From an uncultured Methanomassiliicoccales archaeon (lineage in GTDB: Archaea > Thermoplasmatota > Thermoplasmata > Methanomassiliicoccales > Methanomethylophilaceae), in contig CAKUXX010000002.1 in the NCBI GenBank assembly GCA_934702355.1, forward strand, positions 116,947 through 180,946: 64,000 nucleotides of DNA. Direction: 5' to 3'. The notes under the pieces are model-generated. The model saw only the letters and a list, made by a program, of their open reading frames with translations. It had not been told where the DNA came from and did not search any database. The position numbers and the translations under genes were made by a program. How positions within the stretch are numbered: position 1 is the stretch's first letter; the number at the start of each line of letters is the position of its first letter. Positions 18,029-28,017 of this stretch are shown here, piece after piece.

Positions 18029-20135
18029 ACACCTTATCCTCCGGGACCTCCCGGAGGAGTCCACCTATCATCTCGTCTTCCTTCTCCGACCAGAAATCCC
18101 TGTCGCAGGCGATCACCAGGACGTCCTTCGCTCTGGATACTGCGGTGTTTATCACCCTCACACCTATCTCTGTAGCAGAACTCGTGAATCTGAACGGGAC
18201 ATCCCTGGATTCCACCCCGTTGTCTGCTACGCTCAGAATCACAACAGGCCACTCCCTTCCCTGGGAACTGTGCACTGTCATAACGGAATCCCTGTACTTC
18301 CTGCCCAGAACCTTCCTCAGAAGCCTCAGCTGGACTGTATACGGGGTCAGTATCGCCACTTTGCCGGGTTCTATGGGATTCCTGTCGAGATACTCCCTTA
18401 TCCCGAGGGCTTCGCCTTTGTTCTCCCTTCCGTCGCGTTGTTCACATGTGGCATCGATGCATTCCAACTTCAGATCGCTTCCAGACACTCCGGTTATCCC
18501 GTTGCGGTAGACGTATCTGTCAAGGATGATGGCAAGGTTCGAACCGAACCTGTGCGATTCTGTGAGATCCGCCCTTCCTGTCATAGTCATCACAGGAGAT
18601 ATTGATTCCAGGAACGATGTCTTCAGGCTTCCGGGACCGTCGTTGAGCATCTGTTCGCAGTACAGTGCGGACATGCTCCACAGATACGCATCCTTCAGAG
18701 TCCCGTTACGACGTGCCGAATCCTCCAGAAGGGCCTCGTCTATCTGCGACACCGGCGGCAGCTGCATATGATCCCCAAGAAAGGTCACCGGGACGCCGTT
18801 GGTGAACAATGAAAGCGCCTGAAGGAGACCGCAGTAGCCGGCCTCGTCCAGAAATATGTGGTCCACATCCAATTCCATGCGGGGATCCTCTTCCGATCCC
18901 TTCGGCCTGAAGCGTGAGATGAACTGCTGCGGAGTGGAAGCGATGATCTTCGAATCGTGCACCCTGCCCTCGATAGTCTTCTTCCTGAACTCCTCGGCAT
19001 CCTGCTCGAACTGGAGCATAGTCCCGATCAGATCTGCATCCGTCCAGGAATCGTATTCATCGATGTTCGATACGGGACGCTCCTTCCCGTAGAGGAATGA
19101 TACGATCTTCCCCATTATGGTGCGGATGTCCTCGTGATCCATCATCTTCACAAGATCCCTGGTCTCGGGGAACATCAGGAAGAGGCCGCTGAGGTCCTGG
19201 AAACGCTTCATCATCTTCCGATGGTTGCGCAGGATGACCTTTCCGTCATTGCCCTCTTCGAGCTTCATTATGTCATTCGCAAGCTCGATGACCTCCTGCT
19301 CGAGCTCCAGGATGCACCGTTCGTACATCACCTCCGACAGATTGTCAGCGGATTCGTAGCACTGCTGCATCCTCCTGTCTGCCTGGTTGTTCTCGCACAT
19401 CGAAGGATGCGCCTTCACGAACTCCCTTGTGGGCACACCGAGACGTACTATCCCGTCCAGAATGGAGCTGTCGTCTCCGAATGATTTTATCAGACCGCTC
19501 AGAACTTGTTCAACAGAGTTATTCGTGGGTGCGAACACCGCCACTTTCATACCCGCATCCAGACAGGCCCGGATGCAGGTCGATAGCACAAACTGAGTCT
19601 TACCGGTCCCCGGAGCGCCCCAGATATACGACATCCTGTTCCTCAGGATGCAGTCCACGGCACGTTTCTGATCCCGGGTCGGTTGGGAGCCTTCGGGGAA
19701 TTCTGGTGCGCCGGTCTCTGGATAACGGAGAGGCAGAGTTAGGTACTTCCCGTACCTTTTGTAGAAATCCCTCAGTGCGATGATCAGGAACTTCATGTCG
19801 GAGATTATACGGACCTTCGTCCCCTGTCCTGCCATTCTCTGCAGTATGCTGTCCGGAGGGTGGACGACTATCGTCTTTGATACTTCGTCATACCTGGTGA
19901 ACCTCGCGCTGTCCTCGGGTATGACATCCGAGTCCACCATCAGCTTGATCCCCGAAGTGTCGTTCAGAACCGATTCCAATTTCAGTACGGCGTAATCCTC
20001 GGCCACGGTGCACGATGACACGCCCGTGACCGATACGCCGGCAGGCGGATCGGTCGCGAACTGCATGAAATCGAGATAGTCGTACACCGCATCCGCTGAT
20101 TCGATTATGACATCGGAAACCGCTCCGGGCAACAT
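17982..20135 (-). CDS. Superfamily 1 helicase, UPF1/DNA2-like
   Basis: 717 aa. Walker A is YIWGAPGTGKTQFVLS (about residue 170), motif Ia region VAVFAPTNNSVEQVL, motif II HIFLDEAGYCG, motif III VTFLGDHMQLPPV, motif V VMTVHSSQGREWPVVILS and motif VI VNTAVSRAKDVLVIACD. This order is diagnostic of the SF1B UPF1/DNA2 group, acting on DNA or RNA. No nuclease domain was noticed. A long insertion with Cys and Met residues lies between motifs Ia and II. Confidence 0.88.
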   Translation of the reverse strand: MLPGAVSDVIIESADAVYDYLDFMQFATDPPAGVSVTGVSSCTVAEDYAVLKLESVLNDTSGIKLMVDSDVIPEDSARFTRYDEVSKTIVVHPPDSILQRMAGQGTKVRIISDMKFLIIALRDFYKRYGKYLTLPLRYPETGAPEFPEGSQPTRDQKRAVDCILRNRMSYIWGAPGTGKTQFVLSTCIRACLDAGMKVAVFAPTNNSVEQVLSGLIKSFGDDSSILDGIVRLGVPTREFVKAHPSMCENNQADRRMQQCYESADNLSEVMYERCILELEQEVIELANDIMKLEEGNDGKVILRNHRKMMKRFQDLSGLFLMFPETRDLVKMMDHEDIRTIMGKIVSFLYGKERPVSNIDEYDSWTDADLIGTMLQFEQDAEEFRKKTIEGRVHDSKIIASTPQQFISRFRPKGSEEDPRMELDVDHIFLDEAGYCGLLQALSLFTNGVPVTFLGDHMQLPPVSQIDEALLEDSARRNGTLKDAYLWSMSALYCEQMLNDGPGSLKTSFLESISPVMTMTGRADLTESHRFGSNLAIILDRYVYRNGITGVSGSDLKLECIDATCEQRDGRENKGEALGIREYLDRNPIEPGKVAILTPYTVQLRLLRKVLGRKYRDSVMTVHSSQGREWPVVILSVADNGVESRDVPFRFTSSATEIGVRVINTAVSRAKDVLVIACDRDFWSEKEDEMIGGLLREVPEDKVFSLGICRHRAVSGAP

Positions 20136-20201
20136 GCCCCCTCTTCCGCAAGGGGGATGTTATCCGTTCCGCGCCGGATTAGGATTGATAATCCCGAGAG
20201 C

Positions 20202-20639
20202 TCACTGATAGAAGCTGGACCAGTTCTCCTCCAGTTCCTCTTCGTTGAACGAAGGGGTCCCGTGTGCGAATCCCTCCCAGTCGACAGGCTCCCTGGACAG
20301 CAGGACGAACGAATTGTGCTTGCTGTCGAACTTGATGGAGTTCTCTGCGACATGGATCTTCACGTCGAAGAGGACATGGAAGTCCAGATCCTTGTAATCC
20401 CCATCGGGGTCCTCGATGGTGCGGTCCATGCGGACGCTGTTCATCTTCACCACCCTTTTGCGGAGCACTCCGTGGATGATCTTGGTGACCCTGTCCAGGA
20501 AGTATCCGTTGCCGAGGTTGAGCGTCCAGAAGTCAAGGGTATCGTCCTGCTCAGGTTCGATTATGACATGATCCCAGCCTGTGTAGTCGTCCTTCTTGGT
20601 ACCTGCATACATCCTGTATTGGGTCTCCTTCGAGATCAT
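20202..20639 (-). CDS. Hypothetical protein
   Basis: 145 aa. Mixed alpha/beta, tryptophan-rich, with no signal peptide, membrane segment or motif that I recognise. The frame is open to 20699, but ATG at 20639 is preceded by GAAGAAGGGGAG, a good ribosome binding site, so it was chosen. It lies just upstream of the helicase gene on the same strand. Confidence 0.6.
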   Translation of the reverse strand: MISKETQYRMYAGTKKDDYTGWDHVIIEPEQDDTLDFWTLNLGNGYFLDRVTKIIHGVLRKRVVKMNSVRMDRTIEDPDGDYKDLDFHVLFDVKIHVAENSIKFDSKHNSFVLLSREPVDWEGFAHGTPSFNEEELEENWSSFYQ

Positions 20640-20847
20640 GTGCTCCCCTTCTTCGAATGCACATCGAAGCGGTTGTATTTTAGCAATTCTCCGGTTCAAG
20701 CGGTGAATGTGATGAACCTACAGATTGTGAGACCGGGCGGGCGAGCATCCCATGCAATGGTCGCAGTCCTATGTCATGAACGCATAGACCGATCGTAAGA
20801 TCCATGCCATTGCAACATTGATTAACGGCGAAGCCCATCGTCCCCGG

Positions 20848-22074
20848 ATGATGGAAAGGAGCATCCGGCAGACCTTAGCGGAACAATTCTCCACTGGATC
20901 TGCCGTTCTGATGACCGGTGCTAAGCGGACCGGCAAGACCACTCTGTGCAGGATGCTCAGCGAAGAGCTCGGGATCCCCTATGTCACCCTTTCCGACATC
21001 GATGAACGTCAATCGGCATCCGCTGATCCCGACGGGTTCATCCGGGCTCATGGGTACCCTCTGATCATCGATGATGTGCAGTTTGCACCGGAGCTGTTCG
21101 GGACCCTCGGAACTATCATCGAGAGGGAGTGCCGTAAGGATCCGGAATGCAGCGGATTGTTCATCCTGGCAGGGTGTCAATCCCATAAAACGATGGAAAT
21201 GGCCCAATCACTGTCGGAAAAGGTATCCTATGTCGATATCCCGACGTTTTCGATAAGCGAGGAGCTCGGATTACCTGAGAAACCGTTCACGATATCGCCC
21301 GAATCGTCTTTCATAAGATGCGGAAAGATCCCCGACGGCTTCGACATCATCGGAAAAGCCTTCCGCGGGATGTATCCTGAAGTTGTCTGCGATCCGAACA
21401 TAGACCTTCACGGATTCTACTCGGAGTATGTGGAGTCGTTCATAGACGGTGTTGTTCCCGAACTCATCGACATGAAGGACAGACCGAGGTTCCGCTCCTT
21501 CATGGGGATCGTAGCCTCTATGACCGGTCGGACCCTCGACTACAGGCTGATCTCGAAATCGACCGATGTAAAACAGCCTACCGCCGAGAAGTGGATCGAC
21601 ATCCTTGAAACGGGCGGGATCGTGTCGATCCTCCGGCCCTACTCGGATGCATCCGTATCCAAAAGAGCGGCAGAACATCCGAAGATCTTCATGAGGGACG
21701 CGGGCCTTGCCTGCCACCTCGCCCATGTATCCGACCCGACGGTACTGATGTCCAGCTATCTGAGGGACCCCGTCATCGGGACCTTCATCTTGAACGAGAT
21801 CATCAAAACACATCTCAACGGAGGATCGGACGCACGGTTCTTCCATTTCAGGGACTCCGACTACAACAGGATCGACCTTGTCATGCTGAATGGCGATGAA
21901 CTGAGCATCATCGGATGCAGACCCTTCATGACGTACACCGTCTCGGACGTCAAAGCATTCGGAAAACTTCAGACATCGTCAGAGACGAAAGGATGCATTG
22001 TATGCCTTTGCAGGAAACCCTATCCTATAACCAAAGAGTTCTACGCCCTCCCGGCCAAGACCACAGGCTGTTGA
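20848..22074 (+). CDS. AAA ATPase with DUF4143-type C-terminus
   Basis: 408 aa. P-loop TGAKRTGKTTLCRML near residue 25, Walker B PLIIDDVQFAPE, and sensor-like FILAGCQSHKTM match the family of the partial gene at the left edge. The C-terminal half (after about 200) has the DUF4143 look, ending in a nuclease-like region (ARFFHFRDSDYNRIDLVML). An in-frame TTG at 20818 was not used; ATGATG at 20848 is taken as the start. No partner antitoxin is seen. Confidence 0.8.
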   Translation: MMERSIRQTLAEQFSTGSAVLMTGAKRTGKTTLCRMLSEELGIPYVTLSDIDERQSASADPDGFIRAHGYPLIIDDVQFAPELFGTLGTIIERECRKDPECSGLFILAGCQSHKTMEMAQSLSEKVSYVDIPTFSISEELGLPEKPFTISPESSFIRCGKIPDGFDIIGKAFRGMYPEVVCDPNIDLHGFYSEYVESFIDGVVPELIDMKDRPRFRSFMGIVASMTGRTLDYRLISKSTDVKQPTAEKWIDILETGGIVSILRPYSDASVSKRAAEHPKIFMRDAGLACHLAHVSDPTVLMSSYLRDPVIGTFILNEIIKTHLNGGSDARFFHFRDSDYNRIDLVMLNGDELSIIGCRPFMTYTVSDVKAFGKLQTSSETKGCIVCLCRKPYPITKEFYALPAKTTGC

Positions 22075-22127
22075 ATCCGCATCCATCCATGGCTATGCAA
22101 ATATAACCCCGATGCGATGAAGGCATC

Positions 22128-23009
22128 ATGTTCGCCGAAGCCTGCCGCAAAGCCGCAGAGTACACCAGACCCGTCGTTATATCCACCCGCCTCCAGAGCG
22201 GCGAGGTGAGGACGGAATGCGGCAGCTTCATCGTCCTGAACAAGGACGGCTGGTTCGTCACCGCCGGACACCTCTACGATTCCCTTGTGAAATACCAGGG
22301 CGACCAGAACAAGATCTCCGAGATCAACAGTCTCAACGAGTCCAGGCAGCAGGACCCGGACGCACCTTCCAACGAGATAAAACTGGACCCGGAGTTCATC
22401 ACCAACCACTCCATGTGGTGGGGATGGGACGGCACCCGTGTGGAGGAGGCATTCGTGAACAGGCAGGTTGACATAGCTGTCGGAAGGCTGGCGGGATTCG
22501 ACCCCTCGTGGGTGAAGGAGTACCCCGTCCTGAGGGACCCGGACACCCTCTGCCCCGGCACGAGCATCTGCCGCATGGGATTCCCGTTCGTCGGGATCGC
22601 ATCGTCGTTCGACGAAGAGAAAGGGATGTTCAGGATCCCCGCGATTCCTTCCAAGGAGGTCATCTTCCCCAACGACGGCATACACACGCGCACTGTGTCC
22701 AACGGAAGGACCGCCGACGACAAGTACGAATGCCTTTACGTGGAGACATCCACCCCCGGCCTGAAGGGTCAGTCCGGAGGTCCGATATTCGACAGGGAGG
22801 GTCACCTATATGCGGTCCAGGTGCAGACCCGCCACATCCCGCTGGACCTGCACCCTACAGCGATCTACGACGGACAGACCATGGTCGAGAACCAGTTCAT
22901 GAACGTCGGCATGGGCGTGCACATCAGGATCGTGAGATCCATACTCGACGAGCGCGGCGTGAGATACGACGCAGAGGGCGACGAAGAAGGCTTCAGGATC
23001 ATCGACTGA
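22128..23009 (+). CDS. Trypsin-like serine protease, cytoplasmic
   Basis: 293 aa. The chymotrypsin-fold triad is visible: His at about 48 in GWFVTAGHLYD, Asp at about 115 in RQVDIAVGRL, Ser at about 216 in LKGQSGGPIFD (GxSGG). There is no signal peptide or membrane anchor and no PDZ domain, so it is unlike the usual DegP/HtrA and would act inside the cell. AAATATAACC at 22098-22107 lies about 26 bp before the ATG (leaderless). Substrate unknown. Confidence 0.8.
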   Translation: MFAEACRKAAEYTRPVVISTRLQSGEVRTECGSFIVLNKDGWFVTAGHLYDSLVKYQGDQNKISEINSLNESRQQDPDAPSNEIKLDPEFITNHSMWWGWDGTRVEEAFVNRQVDIAVGRLAGFDPSWVKEYPVLRDPDTLCPGTSICRMGFPFVGIASSFDEEKGMFRIPAIPSKEVIFPNDGIHTRTVSNGRTADDKYECLYVETSTPGLKGQSGGPIFDREGHLYAVQVQTRHIPLDLHPTAIYDGQTMVENQFMNVGMGVHIRIVRSILDERGVRYDAEGDEEGFRIID

Positions 23010-23066
23010 GGGTTTTCGGTCAACCCCCCGTCCCGCTTAAGTACTCGTTCGTTTTGGGTACTGGAC

Positions 23067-25145
23067 ATGCAAGGTATGTTCTGTCCAGTCTGCAAGAGTC
23101 TGCTCGCCCCGGGCAGCGACCGCTGTATGAAATGCGGCAGAACGGCCGACGGCCTCCAGACGAGCAATCAGTCATGTCTGTCCGATATGGCGACCAAAGC
23201 CCCGCGCAGGGAGCCTAAGACTGTAGAACACGAGCTCAAAGAGGCCCCTTTCATGCCTTACGAGCCCCGTGGCTGCCAGCTCGACATCATCAACGACATA
23301 AGGACATACCTTGACGAGAAACGTCATGTCGTGATCGAATCCGGAACAGGTACCGGGAAGACCATCGTATCCCTGGCGGCTTCGCTGGAGCACTGCAGAC
23401 GCACCGGCAAGAAGATCATCTATCTTGTCAGAACGATTACACAGACCGACGCGGTCATGAAGGAGCTCCGCGCGATATCCAAGATAAAGGATGTCAAGGG
23501 CATCTCACTCACGGGAAGGGGGAAATCCTGTCCTCTTTACAGAGGCTCGGCAGGATTCGAGAGCATACCGTCGAATGTGCTGTCGATGATGTGCGACGAC
23601 CGCAGGAGCAAGAGCATCAAAGGCCAGGCCGGGGGATGCAGATACTACGACCGCGTCGAGATGGAGATGGCGAACATCGAGTGCTACTGGGCTTCCGAGA
23701 TACCTTCTTCCGATGCCCTCGACAGATATTGCGAGAAGCTCGGCGTCTGCCCTTACGAAGTTAAGAAGAGGCTGATGAAGAAGGCCGATGTCATCGCCGT
23801 CCCTTACATCCAGATCCTCAATCCCGACATCCGCGCCAGCCTGATGGCCAATCTGGAGCTTTCGGGCGACCCCGACGGTATAATGATAATCGTGGACGAG
23901 GCGCACAACTTCCTCGATGCCGCCAGGGACACGGAGAGCTTCGTGATCGACAAGACGCTTATCGACAACGCGATCGACGAAGCCAAGACATTCAAGAGCG
24001 CATCCGTATGGCCCAACGTTCCGTTGGAGTCCTTCATAGGATATTTCAAAAGCTGCGTCAGAGCGCTTGCCACAGAGAAGCTCGGACTCAATGACAAATC
24101 GATGGTGATCGATGACAACTTCATAGAGGAGCGTATAATCAACAAATACGGGATGAAGATGTCCGATCTGGACTCTGTCATCGAGATGATGAACGACCTC
24201 GGAGAGGCCCGTACGGAGAAGCTCATTGAATCGGGAGACAACAGGGTCTCCGCCGTGCAGGAGCTGGCGCAGCTCATGGGATTCTGGTTCACTTCCGCTT
24301 CCGAGAGGTTCGTAAGGACGATCAACGTCGGCGACGACGGGGAGTTCCTCCGCGCCACATGCATCGATCCGGAGGAGATCTCCAGGTTCCTGAACTCCGT
24401 TCCCGGAACGCTGCACATGTCCGGTACATTGCAGCCTCTGGACCAGTACGCACGCGTGCTGGGATTGGGAGGGAATCCCAGATTCAGAACATATCCCTCG
24501 CCGTTCCCCAAGGAGAACAAGCTGGTCCTCTACGACAAGGATGTAACCACAAGGCAGGTCGATATGAAAGCGGATCCCTCGATGCAGTCCCGCATCGAGA
24601 GAAGGATTGTGCAGCTCTGCGACGCGGTCGACAAGAACACCCTGGTCTTCTTCACATCCTACGGCATGATGAGGATGATGCGCCCGTACCTCGAGAGGAA
24701 CATCGACAAGCCGAAGTACTGGGAGGAATCCGGCAATCAGAGAAGGACAGTGGAGAACCTCGCACGCTTCAGGGAGGGACGCAACGGTGTGTTCTTCTCA
24801 GTCATCGGCGGATCGGTTGCCGAAGGGATAGACTTCCCCGGCGACGAACTGTGCTTCGCTATCATCGTCGGAATACCTTTCCCGCCTCCATCCAAGGAGA
24901 TGGATGCCATGCAGAGGCAGTTCGACACCAGATACGGCAACGGGAAGGGATGGCTGTATACCAGCCAGGTCCCCGCGATGAGGAAGATGAACCAGGCCAT
25001 CGGGCGTCTGATAAGGACCGAGACCGACAGAGGTGTCGCCGTCATCCTAGACAAAAGGATGGCCAGGTACACCAAGGACACCGGTGCCGTGGGATCCGAC
25101 GATCCCGTAGGGGATGTCATGCGGTTTTTCTACAACCATTCCTAA
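23067..25145 (+). CDS. XPD/DinG-like Fe-S helicase with N-terminal zinc ribbon
   Basis: 692 aa. An N-terminal zinc ribbon (CPVCKSLLAP...CMKCG) precedes helicase motifs: Walker A ESGTGTGKTIVSL, motif II IIVDEAHNF, C-terminal GSVAEGIDFPGD and the arginine-finger motif QAIGRLIRTETDRG. Between motifs Ia and II are spaced cysteines (SCPLY, MMCDD, GGCRYYD, CPYEV) typical of the XPD Fe-S cluster. Role: 5'-3' DNA unwinding in repair. GCTTAAGTA near 23036-23044 is a plausible TATA box for a leaderless start. Confidence 0.88.
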   Translation: MQGMFCPVCKSLLAPGSDRCMKCGRTADGLQTSNQSCLSDMATKAPRREPKTVEHELKEAPFMPYEPRGCQLDIINDIRTYLDEKRHVVIESGTGTGKTIVSLAASLEHCRRTGKKIIYLVRTITQTDAVMKELRAISKIKDVKGISLTGRGKSCPLYRGSAGFESIPSNVLSMMCDDRRSKSIKGQAGGCRYYDRVEMEMANIECYWASEIPSSDALDRYCEKLGVCPYEVKKRLMKKADVIAVPYIQILNPDIRASLMANLELSGDPDGIMIIVDEAHNFLDAARDTESFVIDKTLIDNAIDEAKTFKSASVWPNVPLESFIGYFKSCVRALATEKLGLNDKSMVIDDNFIEERIINKYGMKMSDLDSVIEMMNDLGEARTEKLIESGDNRVSAVQELAQLMGFWFTSASERFVRTINVGDDGEFLRATCIDPEEISRFLNSVPGTLHMSGTLQPLDQYARVLGLGGNPRFRTYPSPFPKENKLVLYDKDVTTRQVDMKADPSMQSRIERRIVQLCDAVDKNTLVFFTSYGMMRMMRPYLERNIDKPKYWEESGNQRRTVENLARFREGRNGVFFSVIGGSVAEGIDFPGDELCFAIIVGIPFPPPSKEMDAMQRQFDTRYGNGKGWLYTSQVPAMRKMNQAIGRLIRTETDRGVAVILDKRMARYTKDTGAVGSDDPVGDVMRFFYNHS

Positions 25146-25192
25146 CGTAATAGGGATAAACCGTAAATAACCGATGAAAATCGGCACCTTCG

Positions 25193-26125
25193 ATGGCACT
25201 ACTTAACGTCTTGACGGATGTGAAACTGTGGGTCGCCGCTGGTATAGTCCTCGGACTGCTGCTAGGTTTCGACAACCCGAATGCGGCGACGATGCTGATG
25301 ATCGTCCTGATCGCCCAGATGACCGTATCTCTGGACGGGATATCGTTCGTCAAAAGCGATTTCAAGACCTACGACAAGAAGATCCTCGGATGCATCATCG
25401 CCTGTTTCGGTATCAACACGGCAGTGACCCTGCTCACAGGACTCCTGTTCATAGACAACACCCAGCTCTGGTACGGATGGGTGATGCTTTCGTCAGTCCC
25501 CTGTGCGGTCTCCGTCGTCGTGGCATCGCTTGCCATGAAGGGGGATGCCAAGATGTCCGTTCTCGGATTGATCGGGATATATGTTGTCGCCATCGCTCTG
25601 ACCCCGCTCATCACACATCTCACGATCGGGGATGCAGTAAACCCCATGGAGATCATGAGGTACATCCTGCTGTTCATCCTGGTTCCGTTCATCCTTTCGA
25701 TTCCGATTAAGAGACTCCATCTCGGACACGTTCCGAAGAGCATCTTCATCAACGCCATGATGCTCCTCCTGGTGTTCATCGGACTCGGATCGAGAAGGGA
25801 GTACATCCTGGATCAGCCCGATCTGATCCTTTGGGTTCTTCTGGCGTGTGCCGTGAGGATATTCGCAGTTGGTTTCCTCTGCGCGTTCGCATTCAAGAAG
25901 ATGAAGATAGACAGGGAGAGCGGAATCGTCTACATGGTGAATGCTGTTTGGAAGAACAGCGGAATGTCGGTCTCTTTGACCATGGCATTGTTCGGGACGA
26001 TATACCCGAGCGCGGTCCTTCCGTGCATCGCATCGCTTGTGGTCGAATCCATCTGGTTCGCCGTTATGACCGGCATGATCGACAAGATTTGGCCCGAGCA
26101 AAATCACTTTTGCACGGAATCATAA
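25193..26125 (+). CDS. BASS-family (bile acid:sodium symporter-like) membrane transporter
   Basis: 310 aa with about nine to ten hydrophobic helices, ending in a short polar tail. The overall pattern (inverted repeat of five helices, NAVWKNSGMSVSLTMALF as the second crossover segment with conserved Asn/Gly) resembles the bile acid:Na+ symporter/arsenite-transporter-like fold. Substrate not determinable; pantothenate or other organic anions are known for the family. It is the last chromosomal gene before the element and ends in a terminator. Confidence 0.7.
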   Translation: MALLNVLTDVKLWVAAGIVLGLLLGFDNPNAATMLMIVLIAQMTVSLDGISFVKSDFKTYDKKILGCIIACFGINTAVTLLTGLLFIDNTQLWYGWVMLSSVPCAVSVVVASLAMKGDAKMSVLGLIGIYVVAIALTPLITHLTIGDAVNPMEIMRYILLFILVPFILSIPIKRLHLGHVPKSIFINAMMLLLVFIGLGSRREYILDQPDLILWVLLACAVRIFAVGFLCAFAFKKMKIDRESGIVYMVNAVWKNSGMSVSLTMALFGTIYPSAVLPCIASLVVESIWFAVMTGMIDKIWPEQNHFCTES

Positions 26126-26165
26126 TCAGGCAAGGGGATATTTAACCCCTCGCCTGATGTTTTTT
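26125..26165 (+). terminator. Intrinsic-type terminator of the transporter gene
   Basis: Arms ATCAGGC-A-AGGGG and CCCCT-C-GCCTGAT make a 12-bp hairpin with one mismatch and an 8-nt AT-rich loop, followed by a T6 run (26160-26165). It overlaps the transporter stop codon and separates it from the convergent integrase gene. The left attachment site must lie in or next to it. Confidence 0.75.
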
Positions 26166-26175
26166 GACGAAAAAA

Positions 26176-27792
26176 TCAGCAGAACAGCATGGCATCAAGG
26201 TCTTTTTCGGCCTTCGCCATGCGTTCTGGGTTAGCGTTTATGTAGTGAGACAGGGTGGTGTCGAGCTTCGTATGACGCATCATGCGCCTTATGGTATCAA
26301 GGTCTGTCCCTATCTTGTCAAGTGACGTGGCGTAGAATCTGCGGAGAGTGTGTGTACTCATCTCAATTCCCGTCTCCCTTGACAATTTCCTGATCGTTGA
26401 GTTGATTCCCTCCATTCCCAGAGGTTTACCGACATACCTGTAGCTTGAGACCAACAATGTGTCCTCACATTCGTTACCCCACTTCCTCAGCAATTCCTCG
26501 CGGAACGGAAGATATTCGTTGATGACGTTCAGGACCGAAGGCGGGATCTGCTTATGGACAACCTTTCCGTTGGGACCGTGTCCCTTCCCATGGATGGTCA
26601 TGATGTCCCCTTCGATATCGGACACTTTGAGATTCGCGATCTCCATCCTTCTGAGACCCATCCCTCCGCCCAGAGCGAGAATGAGCAGCTGATTCTGATC
26701 GGCTGAGGCCAGAACAGACTTCCATTCGCGCATGTCTATCCAGGTCCTCTTCATGTGATCCGTGTCATCATTCCAGAGCATCATCGCCCTGTCGTAGCTG
26801 TCGTTTCCAAGGAAACGCAACATGATTGACAGAGAGCACATCGCCTCGTGAAGAGTCGATTCCTTCAGGTGGGTTGCGGATACGCGTACGGCGACAAGAT
26901 CCTCCATCTCGATGTCCTCGATTCTCCATCCTACGGGCATGACCGAATCAAGGGTCTCCCATAGCGAGAGGATCTTGTAGAGATAACTTTCGATCGTGTT
27001 GATCTTGACACCGCGTTTCAGATTCCATTCGATGAACTCATCGAATTCGTCTCCGAACCCCGTCTGAATGATGCGGTTCTGGATGTTGACCGGGATTTTC
27101 TTCTGGTGACACTTCGACACCCTCATGGGGTCGGTTCCCGTTATGGCCCAAACATAGCGGCCGAGTGCGTACTTGTAGTTGTTCAGCTGCCTTTTGTTCA
27201 TTCCCAATTGGAACCTTCCCAACTGTAGAATCTCCTCGATTCCGAAACACGAAGGGTTGAAATCTTCGAGATTCTGCGAAAGAACGTTCAAAGCGTGTTC
27301 GATCAAGACCAATTCCTGCTCGGCCTTGGTCTTCGAGAATCCGGCATTCAGCATAGCGTCGAAGAACTTCTTTTCGTTCTCGACTGAGATCTGAGATTTT
27401 CTGACCAAATGCCTGCGACGGTTTACCCAGGGATCGACTCCTGTGTACAGAGCGACCAATTTTCCCGCACCCACGCGCAAAGGATACAGGCTCGACCTCT
27501 TGTGGTTCGAAAGAATGTCTCCTATGGAACGAATCATTTCCTCGTCTATCTTCCTCGGATCGAGATCACCGTACCTTTCGGCCAAGGTCCTCATCGCGGT
27601 CCTTATGCTGTTGATATGGAAATCCTTGGTATTCTTACTGACATCGAGTCCGTTTTCGTATTCGCGCAACTTCTCCAATGCCCATTCCGGTATCGGACAA
27701 TCAACGGTGATTACATCGTTCCTGAGTTTTCCTTCAACGCTCGCCTTTTTGTATGTATCAATCCATAACTTGTCTGTCAACGTATCACTCAT
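26176..27792 (-). CDS. int: Tyrosine recombinase / integrase
   Basis: 538 aa. The C-terminal catalytic domain has GGGMGLRRMEIANLKVSDI (box I Arg), HGKGHGPNGKVVHKQIPP (beta-hairpin Lys region), STHTLRRFYATSL (HxxR) and LSHYINANPERM with the nucleophilic Tyr. The N-terminal 350 residues are longer than in XerC/D (about 300 aa total) and appear to hold extra core-binding/arm-binding helices. Gene position at the end of the element, facing its boundary, fits an integrase. A 6-bp GGCCCG/CGGGCC stem (27802-27831) lies just upstream of the start. Confidence 0.88.
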   Translation of the reverse strand: MSDTLTDKLWIDTYKKASVEGKLRNDVITVDCPIPEWALEKLREYENGLDVSKNTKDFHINSIRTAMRTLAERYGDLDPRKIDEEMIRSIGDILSNHKRSSLYPLRVGAGKLVALYTGVDPWVNRRRHLVRKSQISVENEKKFFDAMLNAGFSKTKAEQELVLIEHALNVLSQNLEDFNPSCFGIEEILQLGRFQLGMNKRQLNNYKYALGRYVWAITGTDPMRVSKCHQKKIPVNIQNRIIQTGFGDEFDEFIEWNLKRGVKINTIESYLYKILSLWETLDSVMPVGWRIEDIEMEDLVAVRVSATHLKESTLHEAMCSLSIMLRFLGNDSYDRAMMLWNDDTDHMKRTWIDMREWKSVLASADQNQLLILALGGGMGLRRMEIANLKVSDIEGDIMTIHGKGHGPNGKVVHKQIPPSVLNVINEYLPFREELLRKWGNECEDTLLVSSYRYVGKPLGMEGINSTIRKLSRETGIEMSTHTLRRFYATSLDKIGTDLDTIRRMMRHTKLDTTLSHYINANPERMAKAEKDLDAMLFC

Positions 27793-28017
27793 CCGTTGGC
27801 CGGCCCGTGCTGATTGGTGTCTGTCCGGGCCGTATTCCCCTTTCTTCGAGTTTTTTTGCTCTTCTTCAGGTTTGTTTTGCCTTACTCCCTACACTAAGGT
27901 ATGAAATATTTATATCTTTCAATAGTAACTAATGAGTTTCATTTATATAATTATAATTATGAATATAATATTTCGACTTACAATTGAATTATATATCTTG
28001 AAATTATTAGTTCAACT
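27793..28017. promoter_or_regulatory. Divergent promoter region between integrase and RHH regulator
   Basis: 225 bp, AT-rich. A plus-strand TATA box TTATATAT (27989-27996) is 25 bp before the regulator ATG at 28018. A minus-strand box GATATAAAT near 27907-27915 could serve the integrase with a leader of about 90 nt. The palindromic AATTATAATTATGAATATAAT stretch between them is a candidate operator for the RHH protein. Such int/regulator divergence is common in integrated elements. Confidence 0.6.
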
